Below, piece after piece: positions 1 to 6,832 of a DNA stretch of 10,042 bases (its first letter is position 1; every line of letters begins with the position of its first letter). The DNA is from Alphaproteobacteria bacterium MarineAlpha10_Bin3. GTDB lineage: Bacteria; Pseudomonadota; Alphaproteobacteria; UBA8366; GCA-2717185. The notes beneath the pieces were generated by a model. That model ran no database searches, was not told the DNA's origin, and saw nothing but the letters and a program-made list of their open reading frames with translations. Location of the stretch: contig PTKA01000019.1 of assembly GCA_002937525.1 (NCBI GenBank), forward strand, positions 1 to 10,042, read 5' to 3'. The position numbers were made by a program, and so were the translations under genes.

Positions 1-747
1 GCCGCCCATGCGCGCACCCAGGAAGCCGCCGATAGCGCCGCCGACGACATCGCCCAGTACATCGCCTTGCGCGAAGCCGAATTCGCCGAACCGCTGCTCC
101 AGCCCGACGAAGCGGTGCAAGAAGCCATGCGGCTCGCCGTCAGCGCCAGCAAACCCATCGTTATCGCCGATACCCAGGACAATCCCGGCTGCGGCGGCAG
201 CGCCGATACGGTCGGCATGCTGGCCGCCCTGGTGCGCAACGATGCGCAAAATTCGGTGTTCGGCGTGGTCAAGGACGAATTGGCGGCGGCGGCGGCCCAT
301 CAAGCCGGGGTCGGCGCGGAGCTGGACCTGGCGCTTGGCGGCCGCACCGATCTGCCCGGCGTCGAGCCGTTCCACGGCCGTTTTACGGTCCACGCGGTCA
401 ATGACGGCCGCTATTTGACCACCGGCCCGGTGTCGCAGGGCAAGGCTTGCAATGTCGGCCCTTCGGCCTTGCTGTCGATCGGCGGCGTCCGGGTCGCGGT
501 CAGCAGCCGGCGGGTCCAGGCGCTCGACCGCGCCGCGTTCGAACATCTCGGTATTGTCCTGACCGAACAGGACATCATCGTGCTCAAAAGCACCTGCCAT
601 TACCGGGCCCATTTCGACCCTATTGCGCAGACCACCTTCGCCGCCCTGGCGCCCGGCGGGCACGGCGCCAACCCAGCCGATTTTCCTTACGCGAAGCTCC
701 GGAACGGGATCCGCTATTACCCGCTCGGGCCGGCGCGAAGGCGTTGA
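1..747 (+). CDS. M81 family metallopeptidase (MlrC-like), C-terminal part, 5' end outside window
   Basis: The frame is open from the first base to TGA at 745-747, so the gene starts upstream; the TTG at 67 is internal. About 248 residues remain. What is seen: the segment IADTQDNPGCGGSADT (near residue 52) matches the Gly-rich 'D-x-x-DNPG-G-x-x-x-DT' stretch that opens the MlrC C-terminal domain. Near the end, VLKSTCHYRAHFDPIA corresponds to the 'vKSxxHFRAaFxPiA' block of that domain, and the usual basic C-terminal tail follows. Family knowledge: MlrC is a zinc metallopeptidase first described in microcystin breakdown. Most relatives are uncharacterised peptidases or amidases that often sit beside peptide transporters. 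The N-terminal domain, with most of the expected metal ligands, is not in the window, so catalytic competence cannot be judged. No neighbour here shares an obvious pathway with it. A 91-base gap separates it from the kinase gene. Confidence 0.87.
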   Translation, partial: AAHARTQEAADSAADDIAQYIALREAEFAEPLLQPDEAVQEAMRLAVSASKPIVIADTQDNPGCGGSADTVGMLAALVRNDAQNSVFGVVKDELAAAAAHQAGVGAELDLALGGRTDLPGVEPFHGRFTVHAVNDGRYLTTGPVSQGKACNVGPSALLSIGGVRVAVSSRRVQALDRAAFEHLGIVLTEQDIIVLKSTCHYRAHFDPIAQTTFAALAPGGHGANPADFPYAKLRNGIRYYPLGPARRR

Positions 748-838
748 TATTCACGATATGTAAACCAAACCTTTATACCGTCCACGCTGTTCCATTGGGA
801 AATGGCCGCGTGGCGCCGTGGCGGGGGGATCGATTGGA

Positions 839-3800
839 ATGACCGGGCATACTGACTGGCTGGATGCGGGATTTCATCTCGCGATTATCGTGACAATCCT
901 CTTCGCGGCCAAACTCGTCTTCGAGTTCCGCCACCGTTTCGATTGGAAAGGCGGAAAAATCGGGTACGCCGCGTTCTTCGCCGTACTGGTGGCCATCGGA
1001 TTAATTCATGCTTTCAACCTTCTGGCCCCACATCTGTTGCCGCTGTACGGCGCGACGCCGGAGAACGCGCAACTTAATCCGGAATTGTGGCCGGATTCTC
1101 ACCGGCATTTAACGCTCTTCACCATCGCCCTGATCGCGCTCGGCTTGACCGTCACCGCGCGCGGCATCCGAACCTTGCTGGCCATGGCCGAAGCCAGCGA
1201 ACAAAAATTTCGCGATTTCTTCGACAACGCGCCGATTAGCATGACCTTGAAGGATCGTAAGGGCCGCTTTGTCCTGATCAACAAAACCCACGAAAAATGG
1301 TTCGGCCGTCCCGCAAACGAGGTAATCGGCAAGACCATGCTGGAGATCACGGGCGATTCCACGTTCGCCGGGAGTTTGAGAAAATCGGAAAAATTCGTGC
1401 TGGAAACCAACCAGGCCCTCGAAACATCGGTGCGGTGGAATAAGGCGGACGGCCAATTTTTTGACTGGTCCCTGACCAAATTTCCAATCAGGTCTCCCGA
1501 CGGTTCAATCGTCAGCATCGGCACTTTTGGCATCGACGTTACCGAGCGAACACAGGCCGAACGTGAACTTGCTGAAAAAACGGCGCAGTTGCAGTCAATT
1601 CTCGATGCGGCGCCAATCTACATCTCGTTGCGGGATGCACAAGGGCGCTATGTGTTCGTGAATAAGCTGGTGTCGGACCACATGGGCGGCCAGCCGGAAA
1701 ACTACATTGGCAAAACGCTCACGGAATTATATGGCGATACGCCGACCGAAAATCTCGATGCTATCGCGATGAAGGTTCTGGAAACCCGGCAACCGGTACT
1801 GGAACGGGAAATCAATCCACCGGGAGGTTCCAACACCATTCTTCGATATAGCTACCTTCCTGTTTTCCACGACAACGGCGAAATCTCCGGCGTACTTTCC
1901 ATTGGGCAGGACGTTACCGAACAACTTCAAGCGCAAGCTGGAAAGCAGGCTTCAGAAGCGCGGTTATCGGGCATCGTGGATATTGCCTCGGACGCAATTA
2001 TCATGGTCGATAAAGACCATTGCGTCGCCACCTTCAACAAGGGCGCGGAACAGATCTTCGGATATGCCGCGGCCGAATTGATCGGCCGACCGCTCGACAT
2101 GCTCATTCCCGAAGCGTTCCGGGCGGCGCATGGCGACCAAATCACCACCTTCGAGCGATCGTCGCGAATCAGCCGCCCGATGGCGGCCAGAGGAGAGATC
2201 GCCGGTCTGCGCAAGGACGGATCGACATTCCCGGCCGAGGCTTCGATCTCTAAACTTCAATTGGGCGAGGAAACCGTTTTCGCCGTATTTCTGTGCGACA
2301 TTACCGACCGCAAGCGGCAAGAGAAGGCGATTCGCGACAGCGAGAAGAGCCTTCGCGCGATTCTCGAATACAGTCCGATTGGCGTCGCGATCGTTTCTCA
2401 TGACTGGGTCGATGGCCATGTGGAGGCCAAACGCCTGTTCGCCAACGACGCGCTGGTGGAAATGTTTGGCGGCTCGTCCGCCAGGCAGATGGTCGACGAC
2501 GATATCGTGGCAACCTGGATCGACCCCGATCAGTTTCATGCGGTCAATGAAAACATGAAAAACCACGTCGATCTGGTTGATTTCGAAGTCCGGCGTCGGC
2601 GAATCGACGGGGCGGAATTGTGGGTTTCGATGAACACGCGCCCGGTCAGATTCGACGGCCAGGACTGCACCATGGTGTGGCATTTCGACATCACCGAACG
2701 CAAACGGGCGGCCGATGCGCTGAAAGAGAGCGAGGAGCGTCTGCGCGGCATCATCGAAAACTCGCCCGCCGCGATCGTCCTCAAAGACATGCAAGGCCGC
2801 TACCTGATCGTAAATAAGAGATTCCAGGAATGGGTGAACGCCGGCGATCGGGATTGCATTGGAAAAACGGCGCACGATTTTTTCTCGAAGGAATTCGCGG
2901 ACCGCAGCGTCGCGCACGAAAAAATGACGATCCAAGCGGGGGTTCCAACCGTTCGGGAGCGCCAGACGACCTTTCCCGACGGTATTACGCGGACGACCTG
3001 GGTCCACAGGTTCCCGATTTTCGGGCCCGACGGCGAATGTACCGCGGTCGGCACCGTCAACATCGACGTGACCGAACAGCGCGAAACCGAAAACCAGTTG
3101 CGCCAGGCGCAGAAGATGGAAGCGGTCGGGCAATTAACCGGCGGCATCGCGCATGATTTCAACAATTTTCTCGGCGTCGTTATCGGCAATCTCGATTTCC
3201 TGGTGGGGGGGCTCCAGGACAACGCAGATTTGCTGGCCCTGGCCGAGGCGGCGACGAAGGCCGCGCTCAGCGGTGCCGCGTTGAACCGCCAGCTTCTCGT
3301 CTTTTCGCGCAAGCAGAACCTGTCGCACAAGGTGATCGACTTGAACGAACATCTTTTGGACATGTTCGACATGCTGCGGCGAACATTGGGCGAGACAATC
3401 GACATCGAAGCAAAGCACAGCGAGGGCCCCTGGACGGCCAATGTAGATCCGGGGCAATTGCAAAGCGCGGTGCTCAATCTTGCGGTCAACGCAAGAGACG
3501 CGATGCCGGACGGCGGCACGCTGACTTTCGAGACCCGGAAAGTGCGGCTCGACGACGAATACGCCGCCGCGCGGACCGAGGTGACGCCCGGCGAATATGT
3601 GTCGCTGGCGGTGCGCGATACCGGGACCGGCATGCCGCCAGACGTCCTGGCCCAGGTGTTCGAACCGTTCTTCACCACCAAGGATGTCGGCGAGGGTTCG
3701 GGGCTTGGCCTTTCCATGGTGTTCGGTTTCACCCAGCAGTCGAGCGGCCATGTCGAGATCGAAAGCGCGGTCGGCCAGGGGACGACGGTAAGCTTGTACC

Positions 3801-3901
3801 TGCCCTATAGGCGGCCCGAAACCGGAACAAAGGCAAAAAAAACCCGTGGACATTCCCAGAGCCCGCGGCGAGACGGTCCTGCTGGTCGAAGACGACCCTG
3901 A
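839..3901 (+). CDS. Membrane-bound multi-PAS sensor histidine kinase (hybrid kinase with frameshifted C-terminus)
   Basis: Autophosphorylating sensor kinase, 1020 residues from ATG 839. I chose this start because GGGGGGA at 823-829 lies 9 bases upstream; an in-frame GTG at 818 is possible but has a poorer ribosome site. Order of parts: three hydrophobic segments (about residues 11-30, 42-64 and 89-110), then five PAS domains (about 122-240, 250-362, 375-492, 503-622 and 634-746), four of them ending in a PAC-like 'D(I/V)T(E/D)R/Q' strand. Next is HisKA with phospho-acceptor His772 in GGIAHDFNN. The HATPase domain has the N box with N880 and N884, the G1 box DTGTGM at 927-932, FEPFFTTKD at 941-949 and GEGSGLGLS at 951-959. 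All kinase motifs are intact. After LYLPYRR (about 986-992) the protein enters an A8 run. The last 19 or so residues are Arg/Pro-rich and look out of frame, while a receiver domain continues in a different frame. The signal sensed is unknown, and no partner regulator gene is in the window. Confidence 0.95.
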   Translation: MTGHTDWLDAGFHLAIIVTILFAAKLVFEFRHRFDWKGGKIGYAAFFAVLVAIGLIHAFNLLAPHLLPLYGATPENAQLNPELWPDSHRHLTLFTIALIALGLTVTARGIRTLLAMAEASEQKFRDFFDNAPISMTLKDRKGRFVLINKTHEKWFGRPANEVIGKTMLEITGDSTFAGSLRKSEKFVLETNQALETSVRWNKADGQFFDWSLTKFPIRSPDGSIVSIGTFGIDVTERTQAERELAEKTAQLQSILDAAPIYISLRDAQGRYVFVNKLVSDHMGGQPENYIGKTLTELYGDTPTENLDAIAMKVLETRQPVLEREINPPGGSNTILRYSYLPVFHDNGEISGVLSIGQDVTEQLQAQAGKQASEARLSGIVDIASDAIIMVDKDHCVATFNKGAEQIFGYAAAELIGRPLDMLIPEAFRAAHGDQITTFERSSRISRPMAARGEIAGLRKDGSTFPAEASISKLQLGEETVFAVFLCDITDRKRQEKAIRDSEKSLRAILEYSPIGVAIVSHDWVDGHVEAKRLFANDALVEMFGGSSARQMVDDDIVATWIDPDQFHAVNENMKNHVDLVDFEVRRRRIDGAELWVSMNTRPVRFDGQDCTMVWHFDITERKRAADALKESEERLRGIIENSPAAIVLKDMQGRYLIVNKRFQEWVNAGDRDCIGKTAHDFFSKEFADRSVAHEKMTIQAGVPTVRERQTTFPDGITRTTWVHRFPIFGPDGECTAVGTVNIDVTEQRETENQLRQAQKMEAVGQLTGGIAHDFNNFLGVVIGNLDFLVGGLQDNADLLALAEAATKAALSGAALNRQLLVFSRKQNLSHKVIDLNEHLLDMFDMLRRTLGETIDIEAKHSEGPWTANVDPGQLQSAVLNLAVNARDAMPDGGTLTFETRKVRLDDEYAAARTEVTPGEYVSLAVRDTGTGMPPDVLAQVFEPFFTTKDVGEGSGLGLSMVFGFTQQSSGHVEIESAVGQGTTVSLYLPYRRPETGTKAKKTRGHSQSPRRDGPAGRRRP

Positions 3902-4091
3902 ATTGCTAAAACTGACGAATGCCCTGCTCGATGGTCTGGGCTACCGGGTCTTGCGCGCAAAAGACGGCAAGACGGCCTTTGCCGCGCTGGCCGGCGCGGA
4001 CGGCGTCGATTTGCTGTTGACGGATGTGATGATGCCGGGCGGCATGAGCGGTCCGGCGTTGGCTGCATGGCGGGCCAAAATTGGCCATTGA
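3846..4091 (+). pseudogene. Truncated response-regulator receiver domain, frameshifted from the upstream hybrid kinase
   Basis: This frame encodes the first half of a CheY-like receiver: ETVLLVEDDPELLKL (strand 1, acidic pair D16 and D17) and LLLTDVMMPGGMSGPALA with phospho-acceptor Asp60. It stops at residue 81, where helix 3 begins. Strands 4 and 5, with the conserved Thr/Ser and Lys, are missing; a receiver normally needs about 115-120 residues. The GTG at 3846 has no ribosome site, since the bases before it are A8 and CCC. The frame therefore looks like the continuation of the kinase, as in hybrid kinases where a short linker joins HATPase to receiver. Removing one A from 3835-3842 would fuse the two frames as ...KAKKPVDIPRARGETVLL. 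I read it as a non-functional remnant, because even a fused form would lack the second half of the fold. An assembly or sequencing error could explain the frame break but not the missing C-terminal half. Confidence 0.85.
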
Positions 4092-4116
4092 CATTTTTCT
4101 ATAATTTGAATATATT
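4088..4116 (+). promoter_or_regulatory. Near-consensus sigma70-type promoter for the CoA transferase operon
   Basis: TTGACA at 4088-4093 matches the -35 consensus exactly. It is followed by a 17-base spacer and TATATT at 4111-4116, one base off TATAAT. The surrounding 4088-4120 stretch is strongly AT-rich compared with the flanking genes. Transcription would start near 4123 and leave a leader of about 180 bases before the ATG at 4305. The -35 box overlaps the stop codon of the truncated receiver (4089-4091). The match is by eye only. Alphaproteobacterial housekeeping promoters tolerate weaker boxes, so this one would be expected to be strong. Confidence 0.6.
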
Positions 4117-4304
4117 CCTGTCTACTTTGCCAAGGCAGGACCGTTCCGCCCGCCACAATGTTAATAAATGTGTAGGGATGATAAGGAAAAAAACGTTTTG
4201 TGGCGCCGGTTGCAGATGAAGACGAATTTAATCGAAAATAGCGTGCCGTGAGTGCTAGCGTGGCGCGTTGCCGCATTTACCGCATGAAAAGGGAGAGCAA
4301 TCGA

Positions 4305-5501
4305 ATGGGCAAGGCGCTGGACGGGATCCGGATTATCGATATGACCCACAATCAGGCGGGGCCGGCTTGCACGCAGATACTGGCTTGGCTGGGAGCGGAG
4401 GTAATCAAGCTGGAACAGCCCGGCAGCGGCGATGTCGCCCGCGTCGTGCAGCGCGACCAGGACAGCGACAGTCTGTTTTTTCTCGTACTCAACGCCAACA
4501 AACGCAGCCTGACCCTCAATCTGAAGACCGACGAGGGCAAGGCGTTGTTCAAACGGATTGTCGGCGAATCGGATGTGCTGGTGGAAAATTTTTCGCCCGG
4601 CGCGCTGGACCGGCTAGGGCTGGGATACGACGTGCTGGCGAAAATCAACCCGCGCTTCATCTACGCCACCATCAAGGGGTTCGGCACCTATGGCCCCCAT
4701 AGCGGCTATAAGAGCTTCGAGCCCATCGCCCAGGCCATGGGCGGGGCGATGAGCGTCACCGGGCATCCGGGCGGGCCGCCGACCTATAATTGGCCGGCGA
4801 TCGGCGATTCCGGCACCGGCATGCATCTGGCGATCGGCATCCTCGCCGCCTTGCAGCAGCGCCACGCCACCGGAAGCGGGCAGCAGGTGGAAGTGTCGAT
4901 GCAGGACGCGGTCGTCAATCTGATGCGGGTGGCGATCCGCGATCACCAGCGCTTCGACAAACCGCGCGAACGCACCGGCAACCAGTTGGGAACAACCGTG
5001 CCCGGCACCGCCTATCTTTGCCATCCGGGGGCGGCGAACGATTACATCTTCATCTTCGTGCAGCCACAGATGTGGGACGCCTTCCTTGGCGTGCTGGGGT
5101 GCCCGGAACTGGCGGCGGACCCGCGATTCGCCACCGCCGATGCGCGCTGGGAAAACCGCGAAGCGCTCGACGCCATTGTCGAAGCCTGGACCCGCACCAG
5201 GGACAAGCACGATCTGATGCGGCTGCTGGGCGATGCCGGCGTGCCATCGGGCGCCATTCAGGACACCGGCGAAGTGATCGCCGACCCGCATTTGCGCGAA
5301 CGCGAAATGATGGTCGAAATCGACTACCCGCCGCGCGACGGCGTCTATCACACGCCGGGCTGCCCGATTAAGCTGTCCGGGTCCAAGGTCGATATCACCG
5401 CGCCGCCGCAGTTGGGCGAACATACCAACGAGGTGCTGCGCGATTTGTGCGGCCTCGACGATGGCGCGCTGACCCGGCTGCACAAAGAAGGGGTGATATG
5501 A
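4305..5501 (+). CDS. Class III CoA transferase, formyl-CoA:oxalate CoA-transferase (Frc/YfdW) type
   Basis: 398 residues, close to the family's usual length of about 400. ATG 4305 is preceded by GGGAG at 4291-4295, 9 bases away; in-frame starts at 4248 and 4284 are less likely because the family begins at 'LxGIrilDmT'. Class III enzymes move CoA between carboxylic acids through an aspartyl anhydride or thioester intermediate in the cytoplasm. The catalytic Asp is visible as Asp168 in AIGDSGTGMHL, equivalent to Asp169 of formyl-CoA:oxalate transferase. Other shared blocks are GPACTQILAWLGAEVIKLE, LNANKRSLTLNLKT, VENFSPGALDRLGLG, GQQVEVSMQDAVVNLMRV and the end block LGEHTNEVL. The glycine-rich loop of YfdW (GGGGQ) is not kept: here the region reads GNQLGTTVPGTAY. 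The true substrate is therefore probably another acid, and an oxalate role is not established. It is the first gene of the probable operon. The PilZ gene follows 61 bases later. Confidence 0.94.
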   Translation: MGKALDGIRIIDMTHNQAGPACTQILAWLGAEVIKLEQPGSGDVARVVQRDQDSDSLFFLVLNANKRSLTLNLKTDEGKALFKRIVGESDVLVENFSPGALDRLGLGYDVLAKINPRFIYATIKGFGTYGPHSGYKSFEPIAQAMGGAMSVTGHPGGPPTYNWPAIGDSGTGMHLAIGILAALQQRHATGSGQQVEVSMQDAVVNLMRVAIRDHQRFDKPRERTGNQLGTTVPGTAYLCHPGAANDYIFIFVQPQMWDAFLGVLGCPELAADPRFATADARWENREALDAIVEAWTRTRDKHDLMRLLGDAGVPSGAIQDTGEVIADPHLREREMMVEIDYPPRDGVYHTPGCPIKLSGSKVDITAPPQLGEHTNEVLRDLCGLDDGALTRLHKEGVI

Positions 5502-5562
5502 GACCGGCGCGTTTTATTGTAAGACGGATTGCATTGCAGCCGTCAATCGGATGAGATGGGTC

Positions 5563-5943
5563 ATGGGACTTAAACAATATTTCGGCGCGATTTTCCAACG
5601 CGACCGGCTAAGCCAGCGCGTCGATGGCACCGCAGCGACGGTCCATATCGACGGCGCCCCGCATGCGGTCATCGATTGGAGCGAAAGCGGATTGCGAATC
5701 GAAATTTACGACGATGCGCCACCGGTTGGCGAACGCTTCGCCTTTCGCTTCGAGTTGCCGTTGACCAGCGAGGATCTGTTCGAGTTCGAAGCCTGGGCCG
5801 AGGTGCTGGAAAACAACTCGCGCGGCATCTCGGCACGGTTCCTGTTCATCGAAGACGACCTTGCGGCGCGGTTGCACGCGGTCGTTCGGGTCCTGGGTAC
5901 GTTCGATATCACCGTGCCGAAGGGCGCGGTCGATTACAACTGA
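5563..5943 (+). CDS. Small PilZ-domain protein, probable c-di-GMP binder
   Basis: 126 residues from ATG 5563, which has GGATGAG at 5549-5555 at a good distance; ATG 5551 would add four residues but lacks a clear ribosome site. The two signature motifs of PilZ domains are present at the right distance: RxxxR as R15-L-S-Q-R19, and [D/N]xSxxG as D38-W-S-E-S-G43. They are followed by alternating beta-strand-like segments, for example RFAFRFELPL and FEAWAEVLENNSRGISARFLF. Family knowledge: these motifs bind cyclic di-GMP, and free-standing PilZ proteins act as effectors by binding partners. There is no signal peptide, membrane segment or second domain. It lies between the CoA transferase and the dioxygenase gene (19 bases to the dioxygenase start), so it is probably co-transcribed with enzymes. 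Its target is unknown. The family call rests on short motifs, so it is less sure than for the enzymes. Confidence 0.75.
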   Translation: MGLKQYFGAIFQRDRLSQRVDGTAATVHIDGAPHAVIDWSESGLRIEIYDDAPPVGERFAFRFELPLTSEDLFEFEAWAEVLENNSRGISARFLFIEDDLAARLHAVVRVLGTFDITVPKGAVDYN

Positions 5944-5962
5944 TACGAAAAGGGTGGGAGAA

Positions 5963-6799
5963 TTGCTCGAACGGATTACCGCCAACCCGATGGCGGGCGC
6001 GATTGGCGCGGAGTTAACCGGTGCCGATCTATCGCGGCCGCTGGACGCGCAATGCGTGGCCGAAATCCGGCGCGCCTTGCACCGCTATATGGTCATCGTC
6101 TTCCGCGATCAGAACTTGACCTTGCAACAGTTCCTCGACTTCGCCCACAACTTCGCCGACATTCTGCCCTATCCGATGGTTCAGGGATTGCCGGACTTTC
6201 CCGACATCGTTCCGGTTCTCAAGCGGGCCAACGAGAATTTGAATTTCGGCGGGCTGTGGCACACCGACACCGCCTATCTGGAAAGGCCGCCAATGGGCTC
6301 GATGCTGCTCGCCCGGACTTTGCCGCCGCATGGCGGCGATACCATCTGGGCCAATATGAACATGGCCTATGAGACCTTGTCGGACGGTATGAAAGCGATG
6401 CTGGAAGGCCTTGTCGGCGTAAACAGCGCGGCCAAGCCCGGCGCCGCCGCATCCAGAGAGGACCGCCGCGCCGATGCCGCCAAGGACAATAGCGGCCTGG
6501 CGACCGAAGCCGAACATCCGGTGGTGCGAACCCACCCGGTTACCGGCAACAAAAGCCTTTACGTCAATTTCGCCCACACGATCCGCTTTAAGAACATGAC
6601 CGAAGCCGAAAGCCAACCGATCCTGCAATACCTGTTCCAGCATCAGACAAGGCCGGAATTCACCTGCCAGCTACGCTGGCAAGTCGGCACCATCGCGTTC
6701 TGGGACAACCGGGCGGCCCAGCACAACCCGATCAACGATTATGGCGGGTTCGAGCGGCTGCTGCACCGGATCACCCTGGCCGGCGAAAAGCCGTACTAA
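5963..6799 (+). CDS. TauD/TfdA-family Fe(II)/2-oxoglutarate-dependent dioxygenase
   Basis: 278 residues from TTG 5963, similar to TauD (about 280). I chose TTG because AAAAGGG at 5948-5954 lies 8 bases upstream and because the protein then begins LERITANPMAGAIGAELTGADL, as relatives do. GTG 5954 (three residues longer) and ATG 5990 are alternatives. The family couples decarboxylation of 2-oxoglutarate to hydroxylation of a substrate, often leading to cleavage of a C-S, C-O or C-N bond. The iron site is complete: H100-T-D102 and distal H254 in WDNRAAQHNP. The 2-oxoglutarate-binding Arg is R269 in LHRITLAG. Residues about 155-182 form a polar Ala-rich insert that probably lies in a surface loop. 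The substrate cannot be named. Its place between a CoA transferase and an amidohydrolase argues for a catabolic step on an organic acid rather than sulfonate use, since no sulfonate transporter is seen. Confidence 0.93.
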   Translation: MLERITANPMAGAIGAELTGADLSRPLDAQCVAEIRRALHRYMVIVFRDQNLTLQQFLDFAHNFADILPYPMVQGLPDFPDIVPVLKRANENLNFGGLWHTDTAYLERPPMGSMLLARTLPPHGGDTIWANMNMAYETLSDGMKAMLEGLVGVNSAAKPGAAASREDRRADAAKDNSGLATEAEHPVVRTHPVTGNKSLYVNFAHTIRFKNMTEAESQPILQYLFQHQTRPEFTCQLRWQVGTIAFWDNRAAQHNPINDYGGFERLLHRITLAGEKPY

Positions 6800-6832
6800 C
6801 GAACCTCTTGTTCCCTTGAAGGAAGCAACCGC

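Noticed and set aside
792..805. CCATT-GGGA-AATGG inverted repeat upstream of the kinase gene
   Set aside because: A 5-bp stem with a 4-base loop is expected by chance, and no promoter boxes with proper spacing are seen around it.
1964..3133. Long open frame of 389 codons on the minus strand opposite the kinase gene
   Set aside because: It mirrors the coding frame of the PAS domains, has no recognisable domain and no ribosome site. GC-rich genes often leave such open antisense frames.
3134..3853. Open frame of 239 codons opposite the HisKA/HATPase region
   Set aside because: It is complementary to conserved kinase motifs, so its openness is explained by the plus-strand codons.
4073..4098. 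Short stem GGCCA/TGGCC followed by TTTTT, considered as an intrinsic terminator for the kinase gene
   Set aside because: The stem has only 5-6 bp and the T run is 7 bases away and interrupted by the TTGACA box; a promoter reading explains the AT-rich stretch better.
4216..4251. Tiny frame ATG AAG ACG ... TGA (11 codons) in the leader of the CoA transferase operon, considered as a leader peptide
   Set aside because: No good ribosome site, no run of regulatory codons and no attenuator hairpin after it.
4614..5483. Open frame of 289 codons on the minus strand opposite the CoA transferase
   Set aside because: The plus strand encodes a well-conserved enzyme over the whole stretch; the antisense product has no family features and is His/Arg/Ala-rich as expected for a shadow.
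5861..5962. Longer N-terminus for the dioxygenase starting inside the PilZ gene
   Set aside because: It would overlap the PilZ frame, the extra residues are Arg/Ser-rich and unlike family members, and a better ribosome site precedes TTG 5963.
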